A DNA stretch of 64,000 nt from Clostridiales bacterium (GTDB lineage Bacteria; Bacillota; Clostridia; Saccharofermentanales; Saccharofermentanaceae). The position numbers were made by a program, and so were the translations under genes. The stretch is from NCBI GenBank assembly GCA_017554745.1, contig JAFZHS010000008.1, forward strand, positions 1 through 64,000, read 5' to 3'. Shown here piece after piece: positions 1-7,464 of the stretch (positions are counted from its first letter, which is position 1; each line of letters begins with the position of its first letter). Below the pieces are notes generated by a model, which was not told the DNA's origin, did no database searches, and worked only from the letters and a program-made list of their open reading frames with translations.

Positions 1-45
1 ACGAGTGATGGAGGTTTACCAAGCAGCATAAGTATTTTCGACTAA
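1..45 (+). other. Possible 3' end of an upstream gene
   Basis: Two frames are open from the window edge and stop at 29-31 and 43-45, just before a hairpin at 51-72. Either could be the last codons of a gene that lies outside the window. No family can be recognised from so few residues. Confidence 0.25.
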
Positions 46-50
46 AACAA

Positions 51-78
51 AGACCGGATTTGATTCCGGTCTGTTTGC
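51..78 (+). terminator. Possible weak terminator hairpin
   Basis: A perfect 8-bp stem (AGACCGGA at 51-58 with TCCGGTCT at 65-72) has a 6-base loop and is followed by a short GTTTG. The T-tract is poor, so termination would be weak by itself. A stronger terminator follows at 105-144. Confidence 0.45.
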
Positions 79-104
79 CATGCCTAAAATGCACCAAAGA
101 AAAA

Positions 105-144
105 CCTGCCAACAAACTCTTGATTTTTGTTAGCAGGTTTTTTT
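105..144 (+). terminator. Rho-independent terminator
   Basis: A 12-bp stem with one A-C mismatch (105-116 with 126-137) is followed directly by seven T residues. It should end transcription arriving from upstream of the window and isolate the YunG-like gene at 227. Confidence 0.75.
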
Positions 145-226
145 ACCTAAATTTTGAACCAATATCTGCTATACAAAAACGGCGGGCACGGATAATATAT
201 GTGCGATTGATCACAGAGGAAACCAT

Positions 227-670
227 ATGGAATACAGATTTTTGGGCCATGAAACGGCTGACGAAGTAAAGCCTCTCGCAGACTGCAGTTTGAGACTGGG
301 TTCGCTTAAAGACCTCTACGATGTCTTATCTGACGGCATCTGGAGGGCTGAGACCTGCGCGCCCAGGATGAGATCTGACTGGAGCGATGACAATAAGACT
401 TTGGGACAGTGCTCCATTACTGCATTTCTTGTGCAGGATATCTTCGGCGGTGAAGTGTACGGGATATTAAGGCCCGGCGGAAATTATCATTGCTATAACG
501 TAATAGGCGGCAGGCAGTATGACCTGACGATCGAGCAGTTCGGAGACGAAGCCGGGAGCCTTGTCTATGACGATAAGAATCCGCAGAAAAGGGAAGTGCA
601 TTTCGCGAAGGAAGAAAAGTACCAAAGATACCTTCTTCTGAAGAGCCTGCTTGAGAAGGCAATAGGCTGA
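227..670 (+). CDS. YunG-like hypothetical protein
   Basis: A 147-residue soluble protein with no signal peptide or membrane segment. The conserved block includes TCAPR (about residue 43), LGQCSITAF (about 60), GGEVYG, HCYNVIGG and a DLTIEQFG motif. This pattern matches the Bacillus YunG family, whose function is not established. The conserved Cys, His and Asp in order (GQC, HCYN, DLT) could form a papain- or transglutaminase-like triad, but that is inference. The ATG at 227 has an AGAGGA ribosome site at 215-220. The next gene starts 94 bases downstream after a spacer with no clear terminator. Confidence 0.7.
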   Translation: MEYRFLGHETADEVKPLADCSLRLGSLKDLYDVLSDGIWRAETCAPRMRSDWSDDNKTLGQCSITAFLVQDIFGGEVYGILRPGGNYHCYNVIGGRQYDLTIEQFGDEAGSLVYDDKNPQKREVHFAKEEKYQRYLLLKSLLEKAIG

Positions 671-764
671 CTTCGATTAATTCTGTAACACAATTGTTTC
701 GCAAGGCTAATTTTGTCTGTGATACACTTATTTGGGGAAATAGGACTATAAAGAGGAGACGGAA

Positions 765-2033
765 ATGAGAACTAAAAAGGCGATAATCGCATGCCTGGCG
801 GTAGCGATCTGCCTGAGTTCTTTCTTGTCCGCGGGATGCGGCAAGAAGGGCTGGGTAACTACCGATGAAGGCACGTTTTATTATGAACACGGCGAAGCAT
901 ATGCCGGACTTAAAGTTATGCCCGACGGCACTGTCAGGTATTTTGACCCCGTGACTTTTGCCCTGACTACAGGCGAGCAGGAGATCGACGGCAACAAATA
1001 TCTGTTTGACGGCGACGGCATCATGCAGACCGGTTTACAGACAACGGACGGAATGACAAAGTACTACAATCCCGAGAACGGTGTCTTAATGACGGGATGG
1101 CTTGAGCTTGACGGCAAGAAATACTATTCGGATCCCGCGACGGGAGCAATATCGATGGGACTTACCGTCATTGAGGGCAAACAGTATTTCTTTGACCAGA
1201 CAAGCGGCGTAATGACGACAGGCTGGGTCGATATCGGTGAAGACAAGTACTTTTTTGAGGAAGAAACAGGTGCCGGCAAGGACGGTATCTTTGAGATAGA
1301 CGGCGCCAAGTACGGCTTTATGGGCGGTCTGATGATAAAGAACCACAGGGCGCTTGCAGATAAGCATCTTTACTATTTCGGAGGCGACGGCAAGGTAACC
1401 CGTGAGATCGACGGCACGAAGCCCATGGTCGCCGTAACATACGACGACGGCCCTTCGCAGTACACGGATTCCATACTTGATACATTCGAAGAATATGGCG
1501 CAAAGTGCACTTTCTTTATCGTCGGCGACAGGATCAGCTGGAATGAGGAAGTAACAAAGCGCGAGGCTGAACTCGGAATGGAGCAGGGAAGCCATACTTA
1601 TTCACATGACAGGCTTACGAGCCTTGGCGCGGACGGGCAGAAAGAGACGCTGGACAAGATGGCTGCGGAACTCGAGAGAGCTACCGGCAACAGCCCCACA
1701 TGCATAAGACCGCCTGAAGGAAGATTTGACGATAACCTCAAAGCCGTCTGCACGGACTTAGAATATCCGATCATTCTCTGGAGCGTCGATTCGGAGGACT
1801 GGAAGAGCAGAAACGCGGATTCTGTCTGCAACCGCATTATCGGCAAGGTCAAAGACGGCGATATCATCCTCTGTCATGACCTTTATTCAAGCACTGCGGA
1901 AGCTACAAAGAGATTCGTCCCTGCGCTCATCGACGCCGGATTCCAGCTCGTAACAGTCGAGGAAATGGGACTTTTGAAGACCAGCAACGGATTAGAGAAC
2001 GGAGTCGTCTATTATTCCGTAGGTCAGACCTGA
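765..2033 (+). CDS. Polysaccharide deacetylase lipoprotein with wall-binding repeats
   Basis: A 422-residue surface lipoprotein. A signal peptide ends in the lipobox LSAGC (Cys about residue 25). Residues about 30-205 are five to six aromatic/Gly repeats of the type seen in choline- or glucan-binding modules (pattern xTGxxxxDGxxYYF). The C-terminal half is a carbohydrate esterase 4 (NodB) domain with all five motifs visible: TYDDGP (D227/D228), HTYSH (H277 and H281, metal ligands), RPPEGRF, a DSEDW block and ILCHD. The family removes N-acetyl groups from peptidoglycan GlcNAc or other wall glycans, giving lysozyme resistance. The ATG follows an AGAGGAG site. The exact glycan substrate is not readable. 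Confidence 0.88.
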   Translation: MRTKKAIIACLAVAICLSSFLSAGCGKKGWVTTDEGTFYYEHGEAYAGLKVMPDGTVRYFDPVTFALTTGEQEIDGNKYLFDGDGIMQTGLQTTDGMTKYYNPENGVLMTGWLELDGKKYYSDPATGAISMGLTVIEGKQYFFDQTSGVMTTGWVDIGEDKYFFEEETGAGKDGIFEIDGAKYGFMGGLMIKNHRALADKHLYYFGGDGKVTREIDGTKPMVAVTYDDGPSQYTDSILDTFEEYGAKCTFFIVGDRISWNEEVTKREAELGMEQGSHTYSHDRLTSLGADGQKETLDKMAAELERATGNSPTCIRPPEGRFDDNLKAVCTDLEYPIILWSVDSEDWKSRNADSVCNRIIGKVKDGDIILCHDLYSSTAEATKRFVPALIDAGFQLVTVEEMGLLKTSNGLENGVVYYSVGQT

Positions 2034-2048
2034 TCATGACTTGAATTT

Positions 2049-3689
2049 ATGGATAACATAACTGACTATGTCCGCTGGGTGGGCGGAACCGGCTTTGAAG
2101 GCAGGCCCTTTTCGAGAGTCGATAATATCGTGCTCAGTCAGTTATGCTATCTCGACCTTAAAGATATCCCGGAGCTGAATGAAGAAGGCGGCGAGATGAC
2201 GCTTAAAGACTGCGTCAGCAGCCTTACCAATCTCGGCCTTTCGATCCGCAAGATGGCGCCTGATGACAGTGAGCGTTTTACTCAGCTTGTCAGGACCTGC
2301 GCGAGCTCGAAAAGATTCGGCAGTCTTTATATCTCTTCATTTACGGACGTGCTTAACGAGGAAGATGCCATCCAGTTCTCAGCCATGACTTTTTCTCCAT
2401 ATCCCGGCGCGAAAGGCTGGGGCTTTGTCGCTTTCAGAGGCACGGACAGCACTATCGCCGGCTGGAAGGAAGACTTCATGACGAGCTTTACGCTTACGTC
2501 TTCCCAGAAGATGGCCGAAGAGTATGTGCGCGCAAGGCTTGAGACATTCGATACGCTTCTTGTCGGAGGTCACTCGAAGGGCGGCAATCTCGCTGTTTAT
2601 TCGGTCGCTGTCTTGCCCGATGAACTCTTTGACAGAGTAGAACATGTTTATACCAATGACGGCCCGGGCTTCTGCGATGAAGTGCTCGGCAAAGACCTTA
2701 TCAAACGCGTCAATCCCAAGGCCACGAGGATCGTTCCTACGTTCACTGTAGTGGGAAGCGTTTTCGCACCTGATATAGACGACAGTTATGTCATCAAGAC
2801 CGACAGGCAGATGATCGAACAGCACGAGCTCTGCTCATGGGGAATCGATCACGGCGATCTGCTCATCGCGCCCGAAGGGATCGATCCTTTGGCGGCGAGA
2901 ATAAACAGGGGAATAGACAAGTGGGTCTACTCGGTAAATATCGAAGCGAGAAAGAGATTTATCAACGCGTTCTTTGATTCCATGAGCGGGGACGGCACGC
3001 AGACTTTGGAAGACTTCGCAGCCCAGGGTACTAAGGGCTGGGAGAGGATACTCAAGGTCGTCTTAGGTGATGACGAAGGTTTGCGTAATGCCGCTGCAGC
3101 TCTGCCTGACCAGATGTTTCTTGACGGCACGGGCAAGAAGGTGGCAAGGACAAGTCTTTACAGGCAGTTTAGAAGATCAGACATGGCAAAAGGCCTCGGC
3201 ATGATACTCGCGGGGCTCTGCATATTCCTTATCCCCGAAGGCTTCATGTTCCTTCTGGTCGGCATACTTCTGGTCGTTGCCACGATCGTGTCGATATACC
3301 TGACCGTGAAGAAGATGAAGAAGGACAACTGGGATCTCCAAAAGCACGTTGTTGACGCTACCATATCGTCCGCGCTCGTTGCTACAACGGTAATCACTTT
3401 TGTTAAGGAAGGCGCGCTCTTCGTAATGGCGAGCGGCATCTTTGCGGCACTTCTTTTCGCATGTGCATATAACGGAATGGCAAGGGCTAAGAAGACTTCG
3501 AACAGGACGTACGATGTGCTCTGCGTGATAATGGCCGCGCTCTACGCGATCAGCGGAATCTATATCCTGTTCGCGCCTGAAAATACACTTTTGGTCTACA
3601 TGCTGATCGTCGGCAGCCTTGCCGTCTGCGACGGAATCGTCAGAGTAATAAGAGCGTACAGCAACAGACGCCGCTGGTACTCCAAATAG
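2049..3689 (+). CDS. DUF2974 (Mbeg1-like) alpha/beta hydrolase with membrane tail
   Basis: A 546-residue protein. The N-terminal two-thirds has the lipase-type nucleophile elbow GHSKGGN (S176), preceded by an FRGTD strand motif. This is the signature of the DUF2974/Mbeg1-like hydrolase group common in Clostridia, whose substrates are unknown. From about residue 375 there are several hydrophobic helices (about 380-418, 435-475, 485-530), so the enzyme is membrane anchored with the catalytic domain probably cytoplasmic, since no signal peptide is present. It starts 15 bases after the deacetylase lipoprotein and probably shares its transcript. The start is the first ATG in a weak ribosome-site context. 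Confidence 0.75.
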   Translation: MDNITDYVRWVGGTGFEGRPFSRVDNIVLSQLCYLDLKDIPELNEEGGEMTLKDCVSSLTNLGLSIRKMAPDDSERFTQLVRTCASSKRFGSLYISSFTDVLNEEDAIQFSAMTFSPYPGAKGWGFVAFRGTDSTIAGWKEDFMTSFTLTSSQKMAEEYVRARLETFDTLLVGGHSKGGNLAVYSVAVLPDELFDRVEHVYTNDGPGFCDEVLGKDLIKRVNPKATRIVPTFTVVGSVFAPDIDDSYVIKTDRQMIEQHELCSWGIDHGDLLIAPEGIDPLAARINRGIDKWVYSVNIEARKRFINAFFDSMSGDGTQTLEDFAAQGTKGWERILKVVLGDDEGLRNAAAALPDQMFLDGTGKKVARTSLYRQFRRSDMAKGLGMILAGLCIFLIPEGFMFLLVGILLVVATIVSIYLTVKKMKKDNWDLQKHVVDATISSALVATTVITFVKEGALFVMASGIFAALLFACAYNGMARAKKTSNRTYDVLCVIMAALYAISGIYILFAPENTLLVYMLIVGSLAVCDGIVRVIRAYSNRRRWYSK

Positions 3690-3745
3690 CCTGAATTACT
3701 GCTTTTCACACGTAAAACATCCGCTTGGTGACAGGCCTTCACGGC

Positions 3746-3773
3746 TTATCATCTAATTTTTTTATGATATAAT
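3746..3773 (+). promoter_or_regulatory. Predicted promoter of the coiled-coil membrane gene
   Basis: A consensus -10 TATAAT at 3768-3773 has a weak -35 TTATCA at 3746-3751 with 16-base spacing. It lies 31 bases before the ATG at 3804. The TATCAT...ATGATA symmetry around the spacer could also be an operator. Confidence 0.5.
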
Positions 3774-3803
3774 TAATGCATTCATATAAGGAGGGGCTCT
3801 CAT

Positions 3804-4463
3804 ATGGCAGAAGAACTTAAAGACAACATGCAACCTGAGATCAGCAATGCACCCGAGGCACCCGCAGAAGCGGTTGTTGAGGCAGCCGTAGCAGCGCCCG
3901 CCGCTGCCGCCACAACAGTTGTAGCTGCAGCAGAAGCAGTTGCCGAGAAGAAGGCAGAAGAAGCAAAGGTCGCAGAGGAAGCCGCAAAGGCAGCAAAGAA
4001 GGCTGAGGAACAGGCAGCCAAGGACGCAGAGAAGGCAAGGATCGCAGCAGAGAAGGAAGCCGAGAAAGCCAAAAAAGCTGCTGAGAAGGAAGCTGAGAAG
4101 CAGAGAATAGCCCAGGAAAAGGCTGCTGCCAAGGCTGAGAAGAAGAGACAGAAGATGGAAGCAGAGCAGGCACTTATCAATGCTTGCCCTCCGCAGTATA
4201 AGCCGGTATCGACATCCAAGTATTTCTGGTTCGGATTCCTGAGTTTCCTGCCTTGTATCGGACTTATCTTTACGATCATTTGCTCATTTGCAGGACGCAA
4301 CAGAAACGTTAAGCGCTTCGAAAGAGCGATCCTCGCATATTACATCATCGGCATTATCCTTTGCCTGATAGCTGTAATCGTCATCGGACTCATCCTTCCT
4401 CCTGATACGAGAGAAGGTATCCTCTACGCACTCGATGAGATCCTTTATTCCGTCGGTCTGTAA
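3804..4463 (+). CDS. Ala/Lys/Glu-rich coiled-coil membrane protein
   Basis: A 219-residue protein not assignable to a named family. Residues about 15-125 are almost wholly A, E, K with V and Q and should form a long charged coiled coil or single alpha-helix. Two transmembrane helices follow (about residues 138-163 and 177-203), ending in a short tail. The layout suggests a cytoplasmic or surface rod anchored by a hairpin in the membrane. The strong AAGGAGGGG site before the ATG suggests high expression. A terminator follows at 4493, so this is a single-gene unit. The composition resembles TolA or IF2 linkers, but this is low complexity and not homology. Confidence 0.7.
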   Translation: MAEELKDNMQPEISNAPEAPAEAVVEAAVAAPAAAATTVVAAAEAVAEKKAEEAKVAEEAAKAAKKAEEQAAKDAEKARIAAEKEAEKAKKAAEKEAEKQRIAQEKAAAKAEKKRQKMEAEQALINACPPQYKPVSTSKYFWFGFLSFLPCIGLIFTIICSFAGRNRNVKRFERAILAYYIIGIILCLIAVIVIGLILPPDTREGILYALDEILYSVGL

Positions 4464-4492
4464 TGAGTTTTTGAACAATTAATTGACTCTTC

Positions 4493-4526
4493 AGATCCCT
4501 GTCTTCCGAGGCAGGGATCTTTATTT
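4493..4526 (+). terminator. Rho-independent terminator
   Basis: A perfect 9-bp stem (AGATCCCTG at 4493-4501 with CAGGGATCT at 4512-4520) is followed by TTATTTG. It closes the single-gene unit ending at 4463. Confidence 0.8.
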
Positions 4527-4551
4527 GTTGCCTTCTTTTTATCCTGATGTC

Positions 4552-4580
4552 TTATGACTGTAACATTGTTATCTTACAAT
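4552..4580 (+). promoter_or_regulatory. Predicted promoter of the YhbD-like gene
   Basis: -10 TACAAT at 4575-4580 and a weak -35 TTATGA at 4552-4557 are spaced by 17 bases. The spacer contains TAACATTGTTA, a small palindrome. A start site near 4587 would exclude the upstream GTG at 4582 as initiation codon. Confidence 0.45.
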
Positions 4581-4617
4581 CGTGGTATCAGTAAAAAAGA
4601 AAGTGGGTAATTGGCTT

Positions 4618-5244
4618 ATGGATGACAGACTTATTTCGAAAAAGGATCTGCTTACAAGGGAAGGAATCTCATACGGTACACTCTATCGTTGGAAGAGACA
4701 GGGCCTGATCCCTGAGAGCTGGTTCATTCATAAGGCAACCGAGATCGGCCAGGCTACATTCTTCCCCGAGGAGAAGATCACCGCGAGGATCAGCCGCATC
4801 AAGGATCTCAAGAGCGAATTATCCGTTGACCAGATGCAGGAGCTTTTCTCTGCTAACGTAGAGAGCTTCAAGATCCCCATGCAGGATTTCAAAGATCTCG
4901 AGATCGTTGGAAGGATGTCTCTTACCGCTTTCACATCCGTTTTCCCGATGAAGGATCTTCTGGACTTCAATGATGTTTTCGCAATGTATGTAATCGACCA
5001 TCTCATGAAGCTCTCCGGAATCTATCTCGAAGATGCAAAGCAGGTATTAAGACTTCTTTGCAAGTATCTTTCCGCAGAAGCTTCCAAGGAATACCAGCTC
5101 ATCCTTCTCCGCAAGATGGGCGTACCGATGACGGTGCTCGTAAGAGGAGAAGACGAGATCTTATTAGAAGACAATGCCGAGATCATCGCATGCGCTAACT
5201 TAGGCGAATTCGAAGAGGCATTGAAGGACCAGCTCATCGCCTGA
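4618..5244 (+). CDS. YhbD-like protein (DUF4004)
   Basis: A 208-residue protein with an N-terminal MerR-like winged helix (ISKKDLL then ISYGTLYRWKR at about residues 15-25), followed by GLIPESWF and TFFPEEKI. These are the hallmark segments of the Bacillus YhbD family, which has no established function but looks DNA-binding. The rest is helical and probably a dimerisation or effector region. I chose the ATG at 4618 because family members start MDxxLISKK and because the predicted promoter overlaps the alternative GTG at 4582. It is followed after 12 bases by an ArsR-type regulator, so the two probably act together. Confidence 0.78.
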   Translation: MDDRLISKKDLLTREGISYGTLYRWKRQGLIPESWFIHKATEIGQATFFPEEKITARISRIKDLKSELSVDQMQELFSANVESFKIPMQDFKDLEIVGRMSLTAFTSVFPMKDLLDFNDVFAMYVIDHLMKLSGIYLEDAKQVLRLLCKYLSAEASKEYQLILLRKMGVPMTVLVRGEDEILLEDNAEIIACANLGEFEEALKDQLIA

Positions 5245-5256
5245 TAAGTAAACGAT

Positions 5257-5667
5257 ATGGCAGCAAAAGATGCGCAGTTTACCGGAGCATTAAGCGTCCT
5301 GTCTGAAGAAGTCAGATTCAGGATCTTATCTTTGATCGCTTCGAAAGGCGAGCTTACTGCCAAGGCTATTTTGGAAGAATTCGATTTCACGCAGCCGACG
5401 CTCTCGCACCACATGGCATGTCTTGCAGGAGCAGGACTCGTAAACGTTAAGCGCAAGGGAAGGTTCGCATATTATTCGGTCAACAAGGTCATGATCGACA
5501 TGGTAGCTTCCGGAATCTCTTCTTTGAATAATCCTTCGAAAACAGTCACTTCGGAAAAGAAGGCAAAGCGCAAGGAAGTTCCTGTAGCTGAAGAGCCTTC
5601 CGAGAAGAGCAAGAAGGGCAAGAAAAAGAAGAAGAAAGATAAGTCCAAGAAAAAGAAAAAAGATTGA
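5257..5667 (+). CDS. ArsR-type transcriptional regulator with lysine-rich tail
   Basis: A 136-residue protein. Residues about 8-85 are an ArsR-like winged helix-turn-helix (VLSEEVRFRILSLI, then FTQPTLSHHMACLAGAGLV and a wing with FAYYSV). No metal-binding Cys motif (CVC) is present, so a metal sensor role is unlikely. Residues about 98-136 are extremely lysine rich, forming a nucleic-acid-binding-like tail unusual for the family. In Bacillus a similar HTH partner sits beside yhbD. It is co-transcribed with the preceding gene and ends at a strong terminator. Confidence 0.8.
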   Translation: MAAKDAQFTGALSVLSEEVRFRILSLIASKGELTAKAILEEFDFTQPTLSHHMACLAGAGLVNVKRKGRFAYYSVNKVMIDMVASGISSLNNPSKTVTSEKKAKRKEVPVAEEPSEKSKKGKKKKKKDKSKKKKKD

Positions 5668-5692
5668 TCCGTACTATCGGAACCTTTAAAGG

Positions 5693-5730
5693 AGCTGTCT
5701 CAAGTTGAGGTGAGACAGCTTCTTTATTTT
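5693..5730 (+). terminator. Rho-independent terminator
   Basis: A perfect 10-bp stem (AGCTGTCTCA at 5693-5702 with TGAGACAGCT at 5711-5720) is followed by TCTTTATTTT. It ends the YhbD-ArsR unit. Confidence 0.85.
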
Positions 5731-5731
5731 G

Positions 5732-5772
5732 GTGTGTCCGGCTCCGCAGTGCATTGCCGGAAAGTGACACAC
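5732..5772. repeat. Imperfect palindromic element
   Basis: GTGTGTC (5732-5738) pairs with GACACAC (5766-5772), and inside it CCGGC (5738-5742) pairs with GCCGG (5756-5760). It sits between two convergent terminators. The GTGTC/GACAC ends recall the palindromes at 20062-20151 and 46374-46468. Confidence 0.5.
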
Positions 5773-5800
5773 AAAAAAGGCTGCCCCGGAGGACAGCCTT
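5773..5800 (-). terminator. Rho-independent terminator of mscL
   Basis: On the minus strand the stem AAGGCTG/CAGCCTT (5794-5800 with 5777-5783) is followed by a run of T residues (A-run at 5773-5778 on the plus strand). It lies 26 bases after the mscL stop. Confidence 0.75.
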
Positions 5801-5825
5801 AATAATCGTGATTTGCAGTAAAAGA

Positions 5826-6275
5826 TTACTTGCCGTTCTGTGCCTTGAGGAGATCCTTGATCTCTGTGAGGAGCTTAACTTCTTCAGAAGGCTCGGGTGC
5901 GGGAGCGGGTTCTTCTTCCTTCTTGCCCTTCTTCTTGAACTTGCCTGCGCCGTTCTTGAGAGCGTTGATGCCCTTGAGCATGAAGAAGAGGATCAGAGCC
6001 ATGATAAGGAAATTGATGATGGCTGAGATAAATGCGCCGTAGTTAAGTGAAAGCGCAGCTGCTTCTTCGGGTGTGAGACCTGTATAGTCTACCCAAGGGA
6101 GCATGATGGATCCTGCGATGTCGGATCCGCCGATAGAAGAAATGATAGGGTTGATAAAGTTATCTGTGAAGGATGTAACGATATCCTTGAAAGCTGCACC
6201 GATGATGACACCGATAGCCATATCAACTACACTGCCCTTTAATGCGAATTCCTTGAATTCTTTCATTAAACCCAT
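5826..6275 (-). CDS. mscL: Large-conductance mechanosensitive channel MscL
   Basis: A 149-residue pentameric membrane channel that opens under tension to release solutes during osmotic downshock. The N-terminus KEFKEFALKGSVVDMAIGVIIGAAF is the diagnostic MscL S1/TM1 region, with the second helix at about residues 78-100. The periplasmic-side loop between them is of normal size. The tail has a Lys-rich cluster, a short Glu-Pro-Ala linker and a final amphipathic helix (VKLLTEIKDLL), as in the E. coli protein. AGGAGG lies 9 bases before the ATG. It is a single-gene unit with its own terminator. Confidence 0.96.
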   Translation of the reverse strand: MGLMKEFKEFALKGSVVDMAIGVIIGAAFKDIVTSFTDNFINPIISSIGGSDIAGSIMLPWVDYTGLTPEEAAALSLNYGAFISAIINFLIMALILFFMLKGINALKNGAGKFKKKGKKEEEPAPAPEPSEEVKLLTEIKDLLKAQNGK

Positions 6276-6303
6276 ATTATTGTTCCTCCTGAATTTTGTT
6301 ATT

Positions 6304-6331
6304 AAAACCCCGGGCCAATAAAAGCCCGGGG
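6304..6331 (-). terminator. Rho-independent terminator
   Basis: An 8-bp GC stem (CCCCGGGC at 6308-6315 with GCCCGGGG at 6324-6331) is followed on the minus strand by TTTTAAT. It ends transcription of the small P-loop gene before mscL. On the plus strand GAGTTTT follows, so it may act weakly both ways. Confidence 0.75.
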
Positions 6332-6354
6332 AGTTTTACTTAAGTAATATTAAA

Positions 6355-6762
6355 TTAAGCGAACTTTCTTGCTTCTTCGGGAAGGCTGTTGATGTCGCCG
6401 CTGTAGAGGATAGTAGCTTCTACAGGTGTATCCTTCAAGAATGCATCAAGCTTCAAAAGGAATGCGCCGAGGCCTTCGGGATCGTAGTCGCCTGCAACCT
6501 TGCAGATCGCGTCAACGTAGATATGTGTTAAGTCGTAATCTTTGGAGCAGATGCCGCAGATGAATGCGAGAACCTGGTCAAAACCTGCGATGGGGTATTC
6601 CTTCATATTTACAAGACGTACTGTGGGCTTAAGAAGCTGGTCTAATCTGTTTCCTCTTTCAAGGCATACGACGTTGCTGTCTGTAGCTGCAACTGCGTTG
6701 ATGTCATCGACGAGCTTGGCTGTTTTACCCGTACCTTTAGGTCCTGCAATAAGTTTAATCAT
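6355..6762 (-). CDS. Small P-loop NTPase of unknown function
   Basis: A 135-residue protein starting MIKLIAGPKGTGKT, so the Walker A loop (GPKGTGKT) begins at residue 7. A hydrophobic strand plus acidic residue typical of Walker B may be THIYVDAICK or ATILYSGD. The protein is much shorter than usual ATPases and lacks a clear partner domain. Similar small stand-alone P-loop proteins occur in Clostridia without known function. The start was chosen at 6762 because AAAGGAG lies 7 bases upstream. The longer upstream frame is AT-rich and lacks a ribosome site. It is monocistronic. Confidence 0.7.
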   Translation of the reverse strand: MIKLIAGPKGTGKTAKLVDDINAVAATDSNVVCLERGNRLDQLLKPTVRLVNMKEYPIAGFDQVLAFICGICSKDYDLTHIYVDAICKVAGDYDPEGLGAFLLKLDAFLKDTPVEATILYSGDINSLPEEARKFA

Positions 6763-6875
6763 AGAATGTCTCCTTTGGGGATCATATTTCCATGTGTATC
6801 TGGATAGACTTATTTTAGTATAATTAGCGCCCGAAATGAATATAAATATGTAAAATTTAAGGAACATTTTTCGGT

Positions 6876-6904
6876 TTGCACTATTTTTGCCTATATGGTA
6901 AAAT
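6876..6904 (+). promoter_or_regulatory. Promoter of the rimP-nusA-infB operon
   Basis: -35 TTGCAC (6876-6881) and -10 TAAAAT (6899-6904) are separated by exactly 17 bases. Transcription would begin near 6911, giving a leader of about 70 bases that contains the hairpin at 6932-6962. Confidence 0.75.
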
Positions 6905-6931
6905 TAGCGCGTTCATAAAAGGGTTTTTACG

Positions 6932-6962
6932 AACGGACAGCGTTTTCGCGTGTCCGTTTTTT
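6932..6962 (+). terminator. Leader terminator/attenuator before rimP
   Basis: AACGGACAGCG (6932-6942) pairs through a TTTT loop with CGC and TGTCCGTT (6947-6958, one bulged G) and runs into six T residues. It lies between the promoter and the rimP ribosome site. A terminator in this position suggests that read-through into the operon is controlled, for example by NusA itself. Confidence 0.7.
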
Positions 6963-6982
6963 GTTGTAAAAGGAGATTGGTT

Positions 6983-7447
6983 TTGGCAAAAAGATCTAAA
7001 GTAGCACAGGAAGCCTTCGAACTGGCTGAGCCTGTCGTAACAGAACTCGGATTCGATCTTGTCGACTGCTCTTACGTCAAAGAGGCGCGCGGCATGGTGC
7101 TCACGCTCTACATCGATAAGAGAGGCGGCATCGGCATCGACGACTGCGAGACCGTAAGCCGCGCAGTAGATCCCGTCATCGATGAGGCAGCTTCGATCGA
7201 TCCTGACTTTTTCGAAGTTTCTTCGCCCGGACTTACAAGACCTTTGGAGACAGCGAAGGATTACAACAGATACGCAGGCGAGAAAGTTGACGTATCACTT
7301 TATAAGCCCATGGAGGGCAAGAAGAGTTTTACTGCTGCCATCAAGGGTGCGGAAGAAGACAAGGCAACATTTGTATTTGATAACGGAGATGAGCTTACTC
7401 TCGGCTTTGATGAGATTGCTAAGGCCGTACGTCATATAGAATTTTAA
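6983..7447 (+). CDS. rimP: Ribosome maturation factor RimP
   Basis: A 154-residue cytoplasmic factor needed for 30S subunit assembly. Family motifs are visible: VVTELGFDLVD in the N-terminal domain, LYIDKRGGIGIDDCE, and the signature EVSSPGLTRPL at the domain junction, followed by an SH3-like C-terminal domain. I place the start at TTG 6983 (MAKRSKV), because AGGAG at 6971-6975 is correctly spaced and the length then matches the family. The upstream GTG at 6950 lies in the attenuator stem. It is the first gene of the translation operon, 17 bases before nusA. Confidence 0.93.
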   Translation: MAKRSKVAQEAFELAEPVVTELGFDLVDCSYVKEARGMVLTLYIDKRGGIGIDDCETVSRAVDPVIDEAASIDPDFFEVSSPGLTRPLETAKDYNRYAGEKVDVSLYKPMEGKKSFTAAIKGAEEDKATFVFDNGDELTLGFDEIAKAVRHIEF

Positions 7448-7464
7448 GTAGGAGGAAATATAAA

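Noticed and set aside
4582..4617. Upstream GTG start of the YhbD-like protein
   Set aside because: It overlaps the predicted promoter start site and gives a basic extension absent from the family.
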